The notes under the pieces: model-generated | Database searches by the model: none | The model's input: the letters and a program-made list of their open reading frames with translations, nothing else | What the model was told of the DNA's origin: nothing | In this document: positions 8,088 to 17,213 of the stretch, piece after piece | Position numbering within the stretch: position 1 is the first letter of the stretch | Layout: every line of letters begins with the position of its first letter | Source of the DNA: Micromonospora inaquosa | GTDB lineage: Bacteria; Actinomycetota; Actinomycetes; Mycobacteriales; Micromonosporaceae | Direction: 5' to 3' | DNA: 64,000 bases | Assembly: GCF_003857055.1 (NCBI RefSeq) | Contig: NZ_QGSZ01000176.1 | Span: 1-64,000 of the forward strand | Made by a program: the position numbers and the translations under genes

Positions 8088-10247
8088 ATGCGGAAACGTG
8101 ACCACAATGTGCTGACCAACGCCGCATCGCTACTCGTGTGTGGCCTGCTGGCCGGCGTGGTGGTCGCCGCGGCGGCCTTCCCCGCGGTGGCGATGTCCGG
8201 CCTGGCCGCGAAAGCCGGCGCCGAGACATTCGGTGCCCTGCCCACGGAGCTGGCGGTGGCCCGCGCGCCGCAGATCAGCTACCTGCTGGCCTCGGACGGC
8301 AAGACCCCGCTCGCGACGATGTATGACGAGAACCGACGCGACGTGAGGCTCGCCGACATCTCCCCGTACATGCGGAAGGCCATCATCGCGGCCGAGGACC
8401 ATGACTTCTACAAGCACAACGGCGTCGACATCAACGGTGTCGCCCGCGCGTTCGTCAACAACCAGAGCGAGGGCTCCGGTCGGCAGGGCGCCTCGACGCT
8501 GACCATGCAGTACGTCCGGCTGGCCATCGCCTACTCGGCCACCCACCCGGCCGACGTCGTCGCGGCGACCGAGGACACCAGCGCCCGCAAACTGCGCGAG
8601 ATGCGGTTGGCCCTCCAGGTCGACAAGGAATTCTCCAAGGACGAGATCCTCACCCGCTACCTCAACCTCGCCTCGTTCGGCAACGGCGCGTACGGCATCT
8701 ACGCCGCCAGCCAGGTCTACTTCGGTAAGCCGCCGAGCAAGCTGAAGATCGAGGAAGCGGCGTTGCTGGCCGGCATGGTCAAGGCGCCGACCACGAACGA
8801 CCCGACCACCGAACTCGGCTACCCGCTCGCGCTGGATCGGCGCAACTACGTCATCCAGAACATGGTCGACATCAAGGCCATCACCCAGCAGGAGGCCGAC
8901 GCCGCCAAGGCGACCAAGCTGGTGGTGAAGGACAAGCGCACCCCGAACGGCTGCGTCGCCGCGAACGTCAACGAGTGGGGCTTCTTCTGCGACTACTTCT
9001 ACCGCTGGTGGATGGATCAGGAGACGTTCGGCTCGACCAGGTACGACCGTGAGCGCCGGCTGAAGAGCGGCGGCTACACCATCGTCACCTCGCTCGACGT
9101 GCAGGTGCAGCGCGGCGCCGACACGGCGGTCCGCAAGGCCAAGAGCGTGAACAGCAAGGAAGCCGCAATGGTCGCGGTGGTCGAGCCGGGCACCGGCCGC
9201 GTCCGTGCCCTCGCCGTCAACCGCACCTTCCGGCCCGACAACCCGAGGAACCCGACCAACGGGCCGCACAGCAACCCGAAGCAGCGGGCGAAGGGCGTCT
9301 CGGGCAGCTATCCCAACACGATGAACCCATTGCTCACCGGCGGCGACGGCATCACCGGCTACCAGGCCGGATCGACCTTCAAGATCTTCACCGTCGTCGC
9401 CGCCTTGGAGAAGGCCATCCCGCTCAGCTACACCATCGACGCGCCGCAGCGGTTCCGCTCGGAGTACGTCATCGATCGTGCGAGCCCCACCGCGTGTCCA
9501 GGAACCGATCTCTACTGCCCCACGAACTCCGACAAGAAGGCCGGCGGCGTGCTGACCATGTGGAGCGCGTTCGCCCGGTCGACCAACACCTACTTCGTCC
9601 CGCTCCAGCAGCAGATCGGCGCGGAGAACGTGGTCGACGTGGCCAAGCGGCTCGGCATCCGGTTCCGGGTCGACCGGGAGGACCGGTGGGCCGCCGACCG
9701 GGAGGCCGCCCACGACTGGGGCGCGTTCACCCTGGGCGTCTCCGACACGACCCCATTGGAACTCGCCAACGCGTACGCGACGCTGGCCGTGGACGGCACC
9801 TACTGTGAGCCGATTCCCGTGCAGGCGATTCGCGGTCCGGACGGCGGGACCGTGGACGTCGCCGGCCCGCGCTGCGAGAAGCGGGTGAGCACCGGAGTGG
9901 CTCGCGCCGCCGTCGACGCCGCCCGCTGCCCCGTCGGGGACGACTCCGCCACCAGCCGGTGCGGCGGCAGCCGTACGGCGGCGCAGGTGAAGGCTGCCGT
10001 GGACGCTCCGGTCGCCGGCAAGACCGGCACCACCGACGCGGAGAACTACGCCTCCATGGTCGCCATGACCAAGCAGTACGCCGTGGCCGGCATCCTGACC
10101 GACCCGGACTGGCCACAGACCACCGTCAAGATGGGGCACCAGCAGCGGGACGGCATCAACCCTCCGGTGTACGAGAGCTTGGCGGCGGCGATGCAGGGCA
10201 AGCCACGCATCGATTTCGCACCGGCGCCGACGGACCTGACCAGCTGA
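8088..10247 (+). CDS. Bifunctional penicillin-binding protein (transglycosylase/transpeptidase)
   Basis: 719 residues from ATG 8088 (GAGGTGA 8 bp upstream). One membrane anchor spans about residues 13-37. The GT51 transglycosylase domain shows EDHDFYKHNG (Glu103) and GASTLTMQYVR in place of the more usual GGSTITQQLxK. The transpeptidase domain has Ser429-Thr-Phe-Lys432, a Ser-Thr-Asn motif (RSTNTYF) and KTGTT near residue 645. It builds peptidoglycan at the outer membrane face. It ends soon after the KTG domain without a PASTA or long tail. Because it lies between two beta-lactamase-fold genes, it may be a drug-tolerant PBP, but that is inference. Confidence 0.92.
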   Translation: MRKRDHNVLTNAASLLVCGLLAGVVVAAAAFPAVAMSGLAAKAGAETFGALPTELAVARAPQISYLLASDGKTPLATMYDENRRDVRLADISPYMRKAIIAAEDHDFYKHNGVDINGVARAFVNNQSEGSGRQGASTLTMQYVRLAIAYSATHPADVVAATEDTSARKLREMRLALQVDKEFSKDEILTRYLNLASFGNGAYGIYAASQVYFGKPPSKLKIEEAALLAGMVKAPTTNDPTTELGYPLALDRRNYVIQNMVDIKAITQQEADAAKATKLVVKDKRTPNGCVAANVNEWGFFCDYFYRWWMDQETFGSTRYDRERRLKSGGYTIVTSLDVQVQRGADTAVRKAKSVNSKEAAMVAVVEPGTGRVRALAVNRTFRPDNPRNPTNGPHSNPKQRAKGVSGSYPNTMNPLLTGGDGITGYQAGSTFKIFTVVAALEKAIPLSYTIDAPQRFRSEYVIDRASPTACPGTDLYCPTNSDKKAGGVLTMWSAFARSTNTYFVPLQQQIGAENVVDVAKRLGIRFRVDREDRWAADREAAHDWGAFTLGVSDTTPLELANAYATLAVDGTYCEPIPVQAIRGPDGGTVDVAGPRCEKRVSTGVARAAVDAARCPVGDDSATSRCGGSRTAAQVKAAVDAPVAGKTGTTDAENYASMVAMTKQYAVAGILTDPDWPQTTVKMGHQQRDGINPPVYESLAAAMQGKPRIDFAPAPTDLTS

Positions 10248-10385
10248 GCCCCGCGCGACGCGTACGTCGAGACGTCGCAGTGCGGTAGTCAACGGGGCGG
10301 CACTGCCCGTCGGGGGCGATGAGCGGTGCAAGGAATGCCCGGGAGTGCGGACATCGAAGCGGCGGGCCCGGGCCACGAACGCCGG

Positions 10386-11306
10386 TTAACCCCACCAGGG
10401 CAGGGTGCCCGTGCGCAGGTGGTCGTGCAGCGACCGGGCGACCTGCGCCATCGTCGCCTCGCTGCCAGGCTGGGCGGCGGCGGGCACCCGGGAGGCGGTC
10501 AGCGCGGCGACCGCGTACGACTGCCCGTCGGCGTGCTCCACCACCCCCACCTCGTGGCGCAGGTGCAGCAGGGTGCCGGTCTTCGACGACCAGCGGGAGG
10601 CATCGGAGGTGAAGTCCGGGGCGAGCCGCTGCCGGTGCAGGTTGTCACCCAGCAGGGCGCGTACCCGCCTGGCGGTGGCCTCCTGGATCGTCGAGGGCCG
10701 CCAGAGGGCGTGCAGCAGGTCGACGAAGGCGTGGGCCGACCCGGTGTTGGCGCGGCTGACGTCGAGCTGGGCGACGGGGTGGCCCTGCCCGGGGGTCACC
10801 GCGCCGATGGCGAGGGAGTGGGCCAGGTGCACCTCGTCGGGGCCGAGACGTTCCGCCGGCGTGTCGGCGAGGTCGCTCGCCCGGTGTCGCACGGCGATGC
10901 CGTCGACGCGCAGTCGCTGCAGCTCGGCGGCGACCGCCGCCGGCGGTACGAGGTCGAACAGGGCGTCGGCCGCGACATTGTCGCTGATAGAGGTGCTCAG
11001 GTAGAGCAGGTCGTCCACGGCGATCCGCGCCGGGTGGCGGAAGCGGCTCAGCCCGGTCGGACCCGGTGTGGTGACCCTGCCGGGCGGGACGTCGACAGGT
11101 GTCGCCGGGTCCAGTTCCCCGCGCGCGATCCGTTCCAGCACGGCGACCGCCAGCGGGATCTTCACCAGCGACGCCGCCGGGTACGGGGTCTCCGTGTCGA
11201 AGCCGATCTCCGCGCCGGTGTCGAGGTCGCGGACCAGGAAGGCACCGTGCAGCCCCGCCTCGTCGAGCAGGTCCTGGGCGTTGCGGACGACCGCGGTGGC
11301 GCTCAC
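10386..11306 (-). CDS. Beta-lactamase-fold serine hydrolase lacking the omega-loop Glu
   Basis: 306 residues. Ser46-Leu-Val-Lys49, Ser108-Asp109-Asn110 and Lys242-Thr-Gly match the class A/DD-peptidase fold. The stretch where class A enzymes carry Glu166-x-x-Leu-Asn has no such motif (it reads RASDLADTPAERLGPDEVHL), and there is no signal peptide. So deacylation by the class A mechanism is doubtful; it may be a penicillin-binding or peptidase-like hydrolase acting in the cytoplasm, or an enzyme acting on another ester or amide. Its ATG overlaps the stop of the LysR gene by 4 bp, giving an operon LysR-hydrolase. Confidence 0.8.
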   Translation of the reverse strand: MSATAVVRNAQDLLDEAGLHGAFLVRDLDTGAEIGFDTETPYPAASLVKIPLAVAVLERIARGELDPATPVDVPPGRVTTPGPTGLSRFRHPARIAVDDLLYLSTSISDNVAADALFDLVPPAAVAAELQRLRVDGIAVRHRASDLADTPAERLGPDEVHLAHSLAIGAVTPGQGHPVAQLDVSRANTGSAHAFVDLLHALWRPSTIQEATARRVRALLGDNLHRQRLAPDFTSDASRWSSKTGTLLHLRHEVGVVEHADGQSYAVAALTASRVPAAAQPGSEATMAQVARSLHDHLRTGTLPWWG

Positions 11307-12235
11307 GTCGGCTCTCCGGTCGACGGGCCGCCGGGTGGCGACCCCTCGGTCCGACTCTCGTGGCCGTCGGAGGCGCCCAGGCAGCGTGCGATGTCCGCGT
11401 ACAGGACCGTGCTGAGCTGATCGAGGTCCTCGCGTACGCCGGCCGCGACGTCATAGCCTCGCAGGAGCCGCGGGCCGGCGAGCGGGCACCAGTGCAGCGC
11501 GAAGTCCTCGGCCTGCTCACGGGAGCAGAGCAGCAAGTCGGGGGAGCCGAGGGCTACCGCCGCGGCGTCGACCAGCGAAAGCGCGACCGTCACCTGGGCC
11601 GGTGCCAGGCCAACCGCCTGGCCGACGCGGGTCAGCGGGTCACGGAGGTGCGCGACGTCGTCCTCGGGTTGGATCAGGATGCGCCGGCGTGCCTGCGTGC
11701 GGGCCCGGCCGCTGCGCAGCGTCTCCAGGAACACCGTCGGCGCCGGAAAGGGGGTACGGGCGGCCAGCCCCAGCGGGACGCGCCAGGCAGCCGTCGCCTC
11801 CGGAACCGCCACGATGGCAGCGCCGACCTCCGGGGTCCGGCAGAGCTCTTCGCGCTGCTGCGGGCCGGCCGGCCGTACCTCCAGGTGGATCCGCTGCCGC
11901 CGCGCCGCGACCACCAGATCGGCGAGGCGGCGCGGGGGGCAGATCTCGGGTACGGCGACCCGCAGCGGGCGCAGCCGGGCCCGCTCGGCGTCGTCGGCCA
12001 TCGCGTCGGCGAGGTCGACCAGGCGCCGGGCCGACGGCAGCATGTCCTGCCCGAACGGCGTCAGCCGCACCGCCCGGGACGACCTGTCGAACAGCCGCCC
12101 CCCGAAGTGCTCCTCCAACGCGGCGATGCGGCGGCTGGCGACCGACTGGGGGATGCCCGCGGCGGCGGCGCCGGACGTGAAGCTGCCGTGGCCGCTGACG
12201 GCGACGAAGGCCCGGCAGGCGGCGACCACATCCAC
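11303..12235 (-). CDS. LysR-family transcriptional regulator
   Basis: 310 residues. The N-terminal winged helix is clear: ACRAFVAVSGHGSFTSGAAAAGIPQSVASRRIAALEEHFG is the LysR helix-turn-helix (residues 6-45), then LFDRSSRAVRLTPFG. The effector domain follows with LRVAVPEICPP as its first strand. It ends with a Gly/Ser/Pro tail. It is first gene of a two-gene operon with the beta-lactamase-fold protein; AmpR/BlaA-type LysR regulators of beta-lactamases are usually divergent, so this co-directional order is a variation. Confidence 0.85.
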   Translation of the reverse strand: MDVVAACRAFVAVSGHGSFTSGAAAAGIPQSVASRRIAALEEHFGGRLFDRSSRAVRLTPFGQDMLPSARRLVDLADAMADDAERARLRPLRVAVPEICPPRRLADLVVAARRQRIHLEVRPAGPQQREELCRTPEVGAAIVAVPEATAAWRVPLGLAARTPFPAPTVFLETLRSGRARTQARRRILIQPEDDVAHLRDPLTRVGQAVGLAPAQVTVALSLVDAAAVALGSPDLLLCSREQAEDFALHWCPLAGPRLLRGYDVAAGVREDLDQLSTVLYADIARCLGASDGHESRTEGSPPGGPSTGEPT

Positions 12236-12530
12236 CCCTCGAACCTATACCCGGAACGCATGGACGAACCGGCAAGGCACCTGCCCAGCATCGGGCCGGA
12301 GCCGGCGTTTCATGCGGCCGGCCGGCGGCCGGTGGATGACCTCTTCGGCGTGAAGGAACTACCAGCCGCCGACGAGCTGCAGAAGCAGCATGTCAAGTTG
12401 ATCGAACGGCCCGCCCGAGTCCTTGGCCGTCCATCAACAGCAAACGCAGATCCAACGACAGCTCCCTGAGTCATGGTGGACTGCACCATGATCAAGTGGC
12501 CCGTCTGGTGCAGTTAACTCAGTGGGGAGG
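12236..12530. other. 295-bp gap with an inverted repeat
   Basis: Upstream region of the LysR operon and downstream of the hypothetical gene at 12531. CATGGTG-GACTG-CACCATG (12472-12490) is a perfect 7-bp inverted repeat with a 5-base loop. A 69-codon plus-strand reading (12260-12469) has no recognisable feature. Confidence 0.35.
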
Positions 12531-13610
12531 TCATTGTGGGCTCCACAGGAGAAGCTGGAAGGAATCCTCGCCGCAGGTGAGCCAGGTGCTGTCGCCGAGC
12601 GCGATCGGGTCTCCCGACACCGGTTTCGGATACTCCACCTGGCCGAGGATGTTCCCCCGTGCCGTGTCGATCAGCCAGTGCCGTGGCTGCTCGTTCCTGT
12701 CGCTGGTGCTCGCGATGACTGTGTGCTCGTTGACGAAGCCGCACCGGTAGCCCCAGGAGAGCTCTTCCTCCGCGTCTGGCGGCGTTTGAGGCCGGGGGTC
12801 GGTGGTGATCTCGTGCGTCACCGCGCCGTCGGGAAGGCGATGGATCGCAGGCTCCAATCCCCAGTGAGAGATCGTGAGGAGCCGCGTCCCGCAGGGGCTG
12901 ACGTCGACGAGGCAACGGTCGTCATCCCCGATGCGGGTGACGGTGAGTCGAGCACCGTCCCACCGACCCCACAGCAGCGGGACGCCGTCCTGACCCTCGC
13001 CGACGCTGAGGCCCATCTGCCCAGGGGCGGGGTGGGGGATGTGGTGGGAGCCGGCGGCTGCGGTGTCGGTCGAGGCCCGTCCCAGGACGCGGCCGTCGGC
13101 GGCGTCGAGCACGAGCCACTCCTCGTCGAGTTCCGACTCGGCGTCATCTGGCAGCGGTGTGCGTACGTGAGCCCAGACCGTCGAGCCGTCCGCGCTGATC
13201 CAGCAGGAGCCCGAATCGGGGTTGCGGTGTTCCTTGTCGTCCGCGTACTCCTGGTAGGAGTTGTGGTGCGACAAGCAGGACGGGGCCCAGCATGCGTGGC
13301 ACACCCTCCAGCGCAGCGCGCCGGCGGCGTCGACCGCGTGTAGTGCGTGCTCGCCGCTGAAGACCGCCAGGTCGATGGTGGGGCTGACCGCATCGATGCC
13401 GCCGGCTCGGCGGGGCCAGGGTGCCGGGAACCGGGCTGCGGGAGCGTGGTCGCCGGCGATGAGCCGTCCGAGGTCGTATGCCAACAGTTCGTCATCGCGC
13501 CGGATCACGACGAGCCGGCGGCGCGGCCACCGCTGGACGGCGGGCGTGTCGGCGGTGTGATCGGAACCGGGTACGCGAGCAGCGTTCGCCGGGACCCGGA
13601 AGGACGCCAT
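12531..13610 (-). CDS. Hypothetical protein, possibly beta-propeller
   Basis: 359 residues from ATG 13610; an in-frame GTG 21 bp upstream is an alternative. The pattern of short strands ending in D-G or E-G turns (LLAYDLGRL, DLAVFSGEHALHAVDAAG, WISADGSTVWAHV, WLVLDAADGRVLG, CLVDVSPCGTRLL, NEHTVIASTSD) repeats every 35-50 residues, as in WD40/YVTN-like propellers. A Cys/His cluster (CHACWAPSCLSHH) near residue 100 is unusual and could bind a metal. No signal peptide, so cytoplasmic. I do not recognise a named family. Confidence 0.6.
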   Translation of the reverse strand: MASFRVPANAARVPGSDHTADTPAVQRWPRRRLVVIRRDDELLAYDLGRLIAGDHAPAARFPAPWPRRAGGIDAVSPTIDLAVFSGEHALHAVDAAGALRWRVCHACWAPSCLSHHNSYQEYADDKEHRNPDSGSCWISADGSTVWAHVRTPLPDDAESELDEEWLVLDAADGRVLGRASTDTAAAGSHHIPHPAPGQMGLSVGEGQDGVPLLWGRWDGARLTVTRIGDDDRCLVDVSPCGTRLLTISHWGLEPAIHRLPDGAVTHEITTDPRPQTPPDAEEELSWGYRCGFVNEHTVIASTSDRNEQPRHWLIDTARGNILGQVEYPKPVSGDPIALGDSTWLTCGEDSFQLLLWSPQ

Positions 13611-13828
13611 AAGGCGGGGGGTGACGGGCACCCGTGCATCCTGCCAAGCCCGCTCACGGCGGGCGCGGTCGGTGACAGCGCCCTGCTGTCACTGGCCCTT
13701 GGCAGAAAGTCCGCTTGCCTAGCAAACGACACCATCCGCGTCCGTCGCCCAGTCATCGCGGTTGTTGTGGCTGGCGCGACCCTGGCAATGGGGGAGCAGA
13801 TTGGGTGCAGGTTGGCGAAGTGGTTGCG

Positions 13829-14629
13829 TCAGACTTTGGCGGTCAGGTGGCGTAGGGCGCGGGCGGTGGGGCTGCCGGGGTCTGCGGTGATGAAGACGAC
13901 CTGCTGGTCGTCGTCGGGGATGGCCAGCACGTCACAGTTGAGGCGCAGCGGGCCGAGCTGTGGATGGGTGATGGTCTTGGTCCGATGGCCAGGGGCGCGT
14001 ACCGGGTTGGTGTTCCAGATCTCGGTGAACTCGGTGCTGCTAGCGCGCAACTCCGCCAGGAGGCGGGCGATGGGCTCGTCGCGGGGGTAGCGGTCGGCGG
14101 CGGCGCGTAGCCGCGCCACCGCGATGTGACCGAACTCCTCGGCGCTGGAGCTTTCGTAGCCGTTGAGGCCCAGGAACCGTCGGCGGGCCAGGTTGGGCTC
14201 CTGCCTGAGGTCACCCAGCAGGGCGTCGGCGAGCGGGTTGAAGTCGATCACGTCGTAGCTGGCGTCGGTGACGACGGCCGCCGCTTCGGGGATGCGGCGC
14301 AGCAGGTTGACCACGTACGGGCGGACCTGGCGTACCGGGCCGGCAGGCGGTGTCGGGCTCGCCTCGGCCAGCCGGAACAGGTGGGTCCGCTCGGCCGGCG
14401 ACAGCCGCAGCGCCTCCGTGAGGGCCTCCAGAATCCGTGGCGACGGGTGGGGGCCTCGGGCCTGTTCGAGGCGGGTGTAGTAATCGACGGACATGTGTGC
14501 CAGCCGGGCCACCTCCTCACGGCGCAGGCCGGGGGTACGGCGGCGCGGGCCGGCGGGCAGGCCGACGTCGGCAGGGCCCATTTCGTCCCGCCGCTCGCGC
14601 AGGAACCGAGCCAGCTCCTGTCTGGCCAT
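13829..14629 (-). CDS. XRE-family regulator, MmyB-type
   Basis: 266 residues from ATG 14629 with GGAGGTG upstream. N-terminal helix-turn-helix: FLRERRDEM, PRRRTPGLRREEVARLA and VDYYTRLEQARG. The rest is the MmyB ligand-binding PAS-like domain (VVTDASYDVIDFNPLADALLGD, WNTNPVRAPG, HPQLGPLRLNCDVL). Such regulators usually repress a neighbouring oxidoreductase. Here an SDR starts 70 bp away in the opposite direction. The same design recurs at 18.4-20.4 kb. Confidence 0.88.
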   Translation of the reverse strand: MARQELARFLRERRDEMGPADVGLPAGPRRRTPGLRREEVARLAHMSVDYYTRLEQARGPHPSPRILEALTEALRLSPAERTHLFRLAEASPTPPAGPVRQVRPYVVNLLRRIPEAAAVVTDASYDVIDFNPLADALLGDLRQEPNLARRRFLGLNGYESSSAEEFGHIAVARLRAAADRYPRDEPIARLLAELRASSTEFTEIWNTNPVRAPGHRTKTITHPQLGPLRLNCDVLAIPDDDQQVVFITADPGSPTARALRHLTAKV

Positions 14630-14699
14630 CGCACCTCCTCCACTGCCAGGTACCGGTTGTCCCTGGATGCGCCGGTTTGCCGACGGCATCGTCGACATC

Positions 14700-15422
14700 A
14701 TGAACCCCATGAACGATTCCACAGCACTGGTCACCGGTGCCAACAAGGGCATCGGTAAGGAGATCGCGCGGCAGCTCGCGGCCGCCGGGCTCACCGTCTA
14801 CGTCGGCTCCCGAGATCCGCTACGGGGACAGCAGGCCGTCGACGAGATCGGCGGCGACGCCCGACTACTGATCCTCGACGTCACCAACGCCCAGAGCATC
14901 GCCGAAGCCGCCCGTCAGGTCGAAAACCTGGACGTCCTGGTCAACAACGCCGGCATCTCAATCGATTTGAACCCGGCCACCGAGACCGACGTCGACGCCT
15001 TCCGCCGTACTTATGAAACCAATGTGTTCGGGGTCGTCGCGGCCACCAACGTGTTCCTGTCCGCGTTGCGTCGCTCCGCCCGGCCCCGGATCGTGAACAT
15101 CTCCAGTGGCACCGGATCACTGGGCTGGAGCACCGGCCCGCAGCCGCAGTTCCCCGCGACGGGCTCACTCGCCGCATACCGGTCGTCCAAGACCGCACTG
15201 AACGCGCTGACGGTCTTCTACGCCCAGGCGCTCGCCGCCGACGGCTTCAAGGTGAACGCCCTCGCGCCCGGGCTGCGCAAGACCGATCTCAACGTGACCG
15301 CCGCCGCCAGCGGCGGAGACCCGGCCGAAGCCGCGGCCGGCGCGGTCCGACTGGCATTGCTACCCGACGACGGCCCCACGGGTGAATTCCTCTCCTGGGA
15401 CGGGACGCCCGTGCCCTGGTGA
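14700..15422 (+). CDS. Short-chain dehydrogenase/reductase, carbonyl-reductase-like
   Basis: 240 residues. ATG 14700 or ATG 14709 could be the start; neither has a good ribosome-binding site, suggesting a leaderless or short-leader message. TGANKGIG is the cofactor motif, NNAG follows, then NISSGTGSLG (Ser) and the catalytic Tyr and Lys in YRSSKTALN. The opening STALVTGANKGIGKEIARQLA resembles carbonyl-reductase-like SDRs. It is divergent from the MmyB-type regulator 70 bp away, which is its likely repressor. Confidence 0.85.
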   Translation: MNPMNDSTALVTGANKGIGKEIARQLAAAGLTVYVGSRDPLRGQQAVDEIGGDARLLILDVTNAQSIAEAARQVENLDVLVNNAGISIDLNPATETDVDAFRRTYETNVFGVVAATNVFLSALRRSARPRIVNISSGTGSLGWSTGPQPQFPATGSLAAYRSSKTALNALTVFYAQALAADGFKVNALAPGLRKTDLNVTAAASGGDPAEAAAGAVRLALLPDDGPTGEFLSWDGTPVPW

Positions 15423-15557
15423 ACCGCCATCCACCGGAGGGCGCCCGACCGCAGCGGTCACGACAACCGAGTTGACCGCTGCGGCCGCCTGGCTCATCGG
15501 GACGCGCGCTATTGCCGCTGACAAGGCGCGGCGATCGTGGGCGTGCTCCCCGGTCGA

Positions 15558-15624
15558 CCGATGCGGCTGCGGGAGCCACCGCTGGTGCCAACCAAGGCAG
15601 TGGGCTGGCAGCTCACGATCGGTC
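15558..15624. repeat. 67-bp dispersed repeat, copy 1
   Basis: Starts CCGATGCGGCTG and ends CTCACGATCGG. It is about 90 percent identical over 67 bp to 29627-29693. It lies in the 437-bp gap between the SDR and a lipoprotein gene, which otherwise contains no gene I can support. It could be a fragment of an old mobile element or a small repeat family; there is no clear ORF. Confidence 0.5.
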
Positions 15625-15770
15625 GGCGGCCCGGTGTGAGCCCGGTTGGGGGGGAGCAGGTTGGGAGCAGCGGGGTGCCTCAGCACCTGCATGGGGACTC
15701 TGGGATGGACGTCGAGGTCGGCTAGGAACGGCGCAGGTCAAGCCCCGCTGGCGAGGCAGCGGCCGACGGA

Positions 15771-15801
15771 GCTTGACGTCCATAGGAGCATCGGGATGGC
15801 A
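15771..15801 (+). repeat. 31-bp repeat, copy 1
   Basis: GCTTGAC, then TAGGAGCATCGGGATGGCA. It matches 16852-16882 at about 27 of 31 positions. The string looks like the start of an expressed gene (an AGGAG Shine-Dalgarno, then GGGATGG with an ATG), but no long frame follows in either copy: here the reading stops within about 7 codons. Possibly the decayed 5' end of a transposase or other repeated gene. Confidence 0.4.
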
Positions 15802-15859
15802 CAGGTTCGACGGCGTTAGGCGGAGAGGATGCCTGCCTGGTGTTATCAGCGTGGCCCGA

Positions 15860-16675
15860 TCAACTCCACCTAAGCCCGGCGAGTTGTTGCTTGAACTGTT
15901 TCAGGGTGAAGCCGTGGCTCTCGGGCGGTATAAGCGACAGGGAGTAGGTGACCTGCCCGAGCTCCCACCAGACCGTCCAAGAGCCTGGTGCGCCGTAGGT
16001 AGTGATGATGCCTTGCTGTGAGCGGATTGGGACCGTGGCGATAGTGGCGGGCCGGTGCACTCTGGTTGTGGGCTGCGCGTCGAGGAGCAGCATTGTGCCG
16101 CCAGGGTCGCGAAAGCTCTGAAACCAGCGTTCGTCGGGTCGCAGGTGTCCTCCGGAAGGATCCCACCGCTTGTCTGCAAGGACGTCCGGCACATCCCGCT
16201 GAAAGTAGGTCGGATGCGGCCGGGTGGTGGTGGCGTCGCGCAGAACTCTGTCACCGAGGGGTTTCTGCAGCGACACGAAAGCGGGCGCAGCGTCACCGGT
16301 GGTGGCGCATACTTCTTCCTCTGCTCGCACGATGCTCGTGGTCACCGAAATGACCACCTGGGTTTCGTCCTGACGGGTGATCGTCGCCTCGGGGGAACGC
16401 GTGGACTCTCCGCAGATTGCGCTGTCTATGCCGGTGGCCACGGTGATCGAGGTGTCATCGCGAGCGACGACCGCCGCGACCCATGGCAGCACGACGGATC
16501 CATCCGGCGTCGAGGCTCGATTCTCATGCTGCGGTGCCGCCGACGCGGACGATGTCGCCTCTTGTGGAGGTTCCGCTACGGCGTCTCGGCGACCTGTTCC
16601 GCAGGCACCACATAGCGTCGCGACGAGCACTGCTGCGGTGATGCGCCCAACCTTGCGCGAGCTAATGATCACCAC
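15860..16675 (-). CDS. Putative secreted lipoprotein, hypothetical
   Basis: 271 residues. The N terminus is a type II signal: KVGRITAAVLVATLCGAC, with Cys24 as the lipid-anchor residue. A Ser/Ala/Pro-rich linker follows, and the mature domain is beta-rich with no known motif. Function unknown. The nucleotide composition is a little lower in G+C than neighbouring genes (for example AAT, GAA and ATT codons), and it sits between two decayed repeats, so it may have been acquired. Confidence 0.5.
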   Translation of the reverse strand: MVIISSRKVGRITAAVLVATLCGACGTGRRDAVAEPPQEATSSASAAPQHENRASTPDGSVVLPWVAAVVARDDTSITVATGIDSAICGESTRSPEATITRQDETQVVISVTTSIVRAEEEVCATTGDAAPAFVSLQKPLGDRVLRDATTTRPHPTYFQRDVPDVLADKRWDPSGGHLRPDERWFQSFRDPGGTMLLLDAQPTTRVHRPATIATVPIRSQQGIITTYGAPGSWTVWWELGQVTYSLSLIPPESHGFTLKQFKQQLAGLRWS

Positions 16676-17213
16676 CGCAGCCTGCCAGAAAGTGGAAGCT
16701 CACCGCTGCCCCTCACTGCACCGAGCCGGTGACCACCGACGAGCCAGCCGCTCGGGCGAATGCTCCGGGATCTGTGGGCAGCCCTCGGGGGAAGGCTGGG
16801 CACAGATGGGAGGCAAGATCGCAATCCGTTACGACCCTGGTCAAGGTCGCGGCTTGACACCTGTAGGAGCACCGGGATGGCAGCAGCGCTCGGGGCCTGC
16901 CGCTGGCCAAAGCAGGGTAGGTGCGTCGTCGTGGACACCACCTAGTGGTGGGCGGACTGCTGAGACCCGGGGGTTGTATCCCACTGATCTCTGTGGATAC
17001 CATCAGGGCCGGCTAGATCAGCGGGGGCCTTAGATTCACCAGCAACAACGTCAATGTGGTATGCGTGGAGTGCGGCTACAAGCTGCCGTTTCGATACCGT
17101 CGGATTTTCAATTCGGCAAATCGGCCATGGGAATCTACCGTATTTGACCTAATGCCCCCGCACACTCACATCAGGCTGTCGAGATTCGATAGTCGTGTCG
17201 CTGGAGGTGTGTC
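16676..17213. other. 538-bp intergenic region
   Basis: Contains repeat copy 16852-16882 and no gene I can support. The last ~150 bases are notably A/T-richer (for example TTCAATTCGGC, ATCTACCGTATTTG) and are likely the promoter of the small secreted protein at 17214. Confidence 0.4.
16852..16882 (+). repeat. 31-bp repeat, copy 2
   Basis: GCTTGACACC, then TAGGAGCACCGGGATGGCA; near-identical to 15771-15801. The ATG (16877) opens a 22-codon reading with no recognisable domain before TAG at 16943. Confidence 0.4.

Noticed and set aside
8130..10376. A 748-codon open frame antisense to the penicillin-binding protein
   Set aside because: It mirrors the PBP gene, which has full active-site motifs. 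The antisense frame is Gly/Val/Arg/Asp-rich with no domain, an effect of high G+C.
12260..12469. A 69-codon plus-strand frame upstream of the hypothetical propeller gene
   Set aside because: No ribosome-binding site, no motif and overlap with the LysR promoter region.
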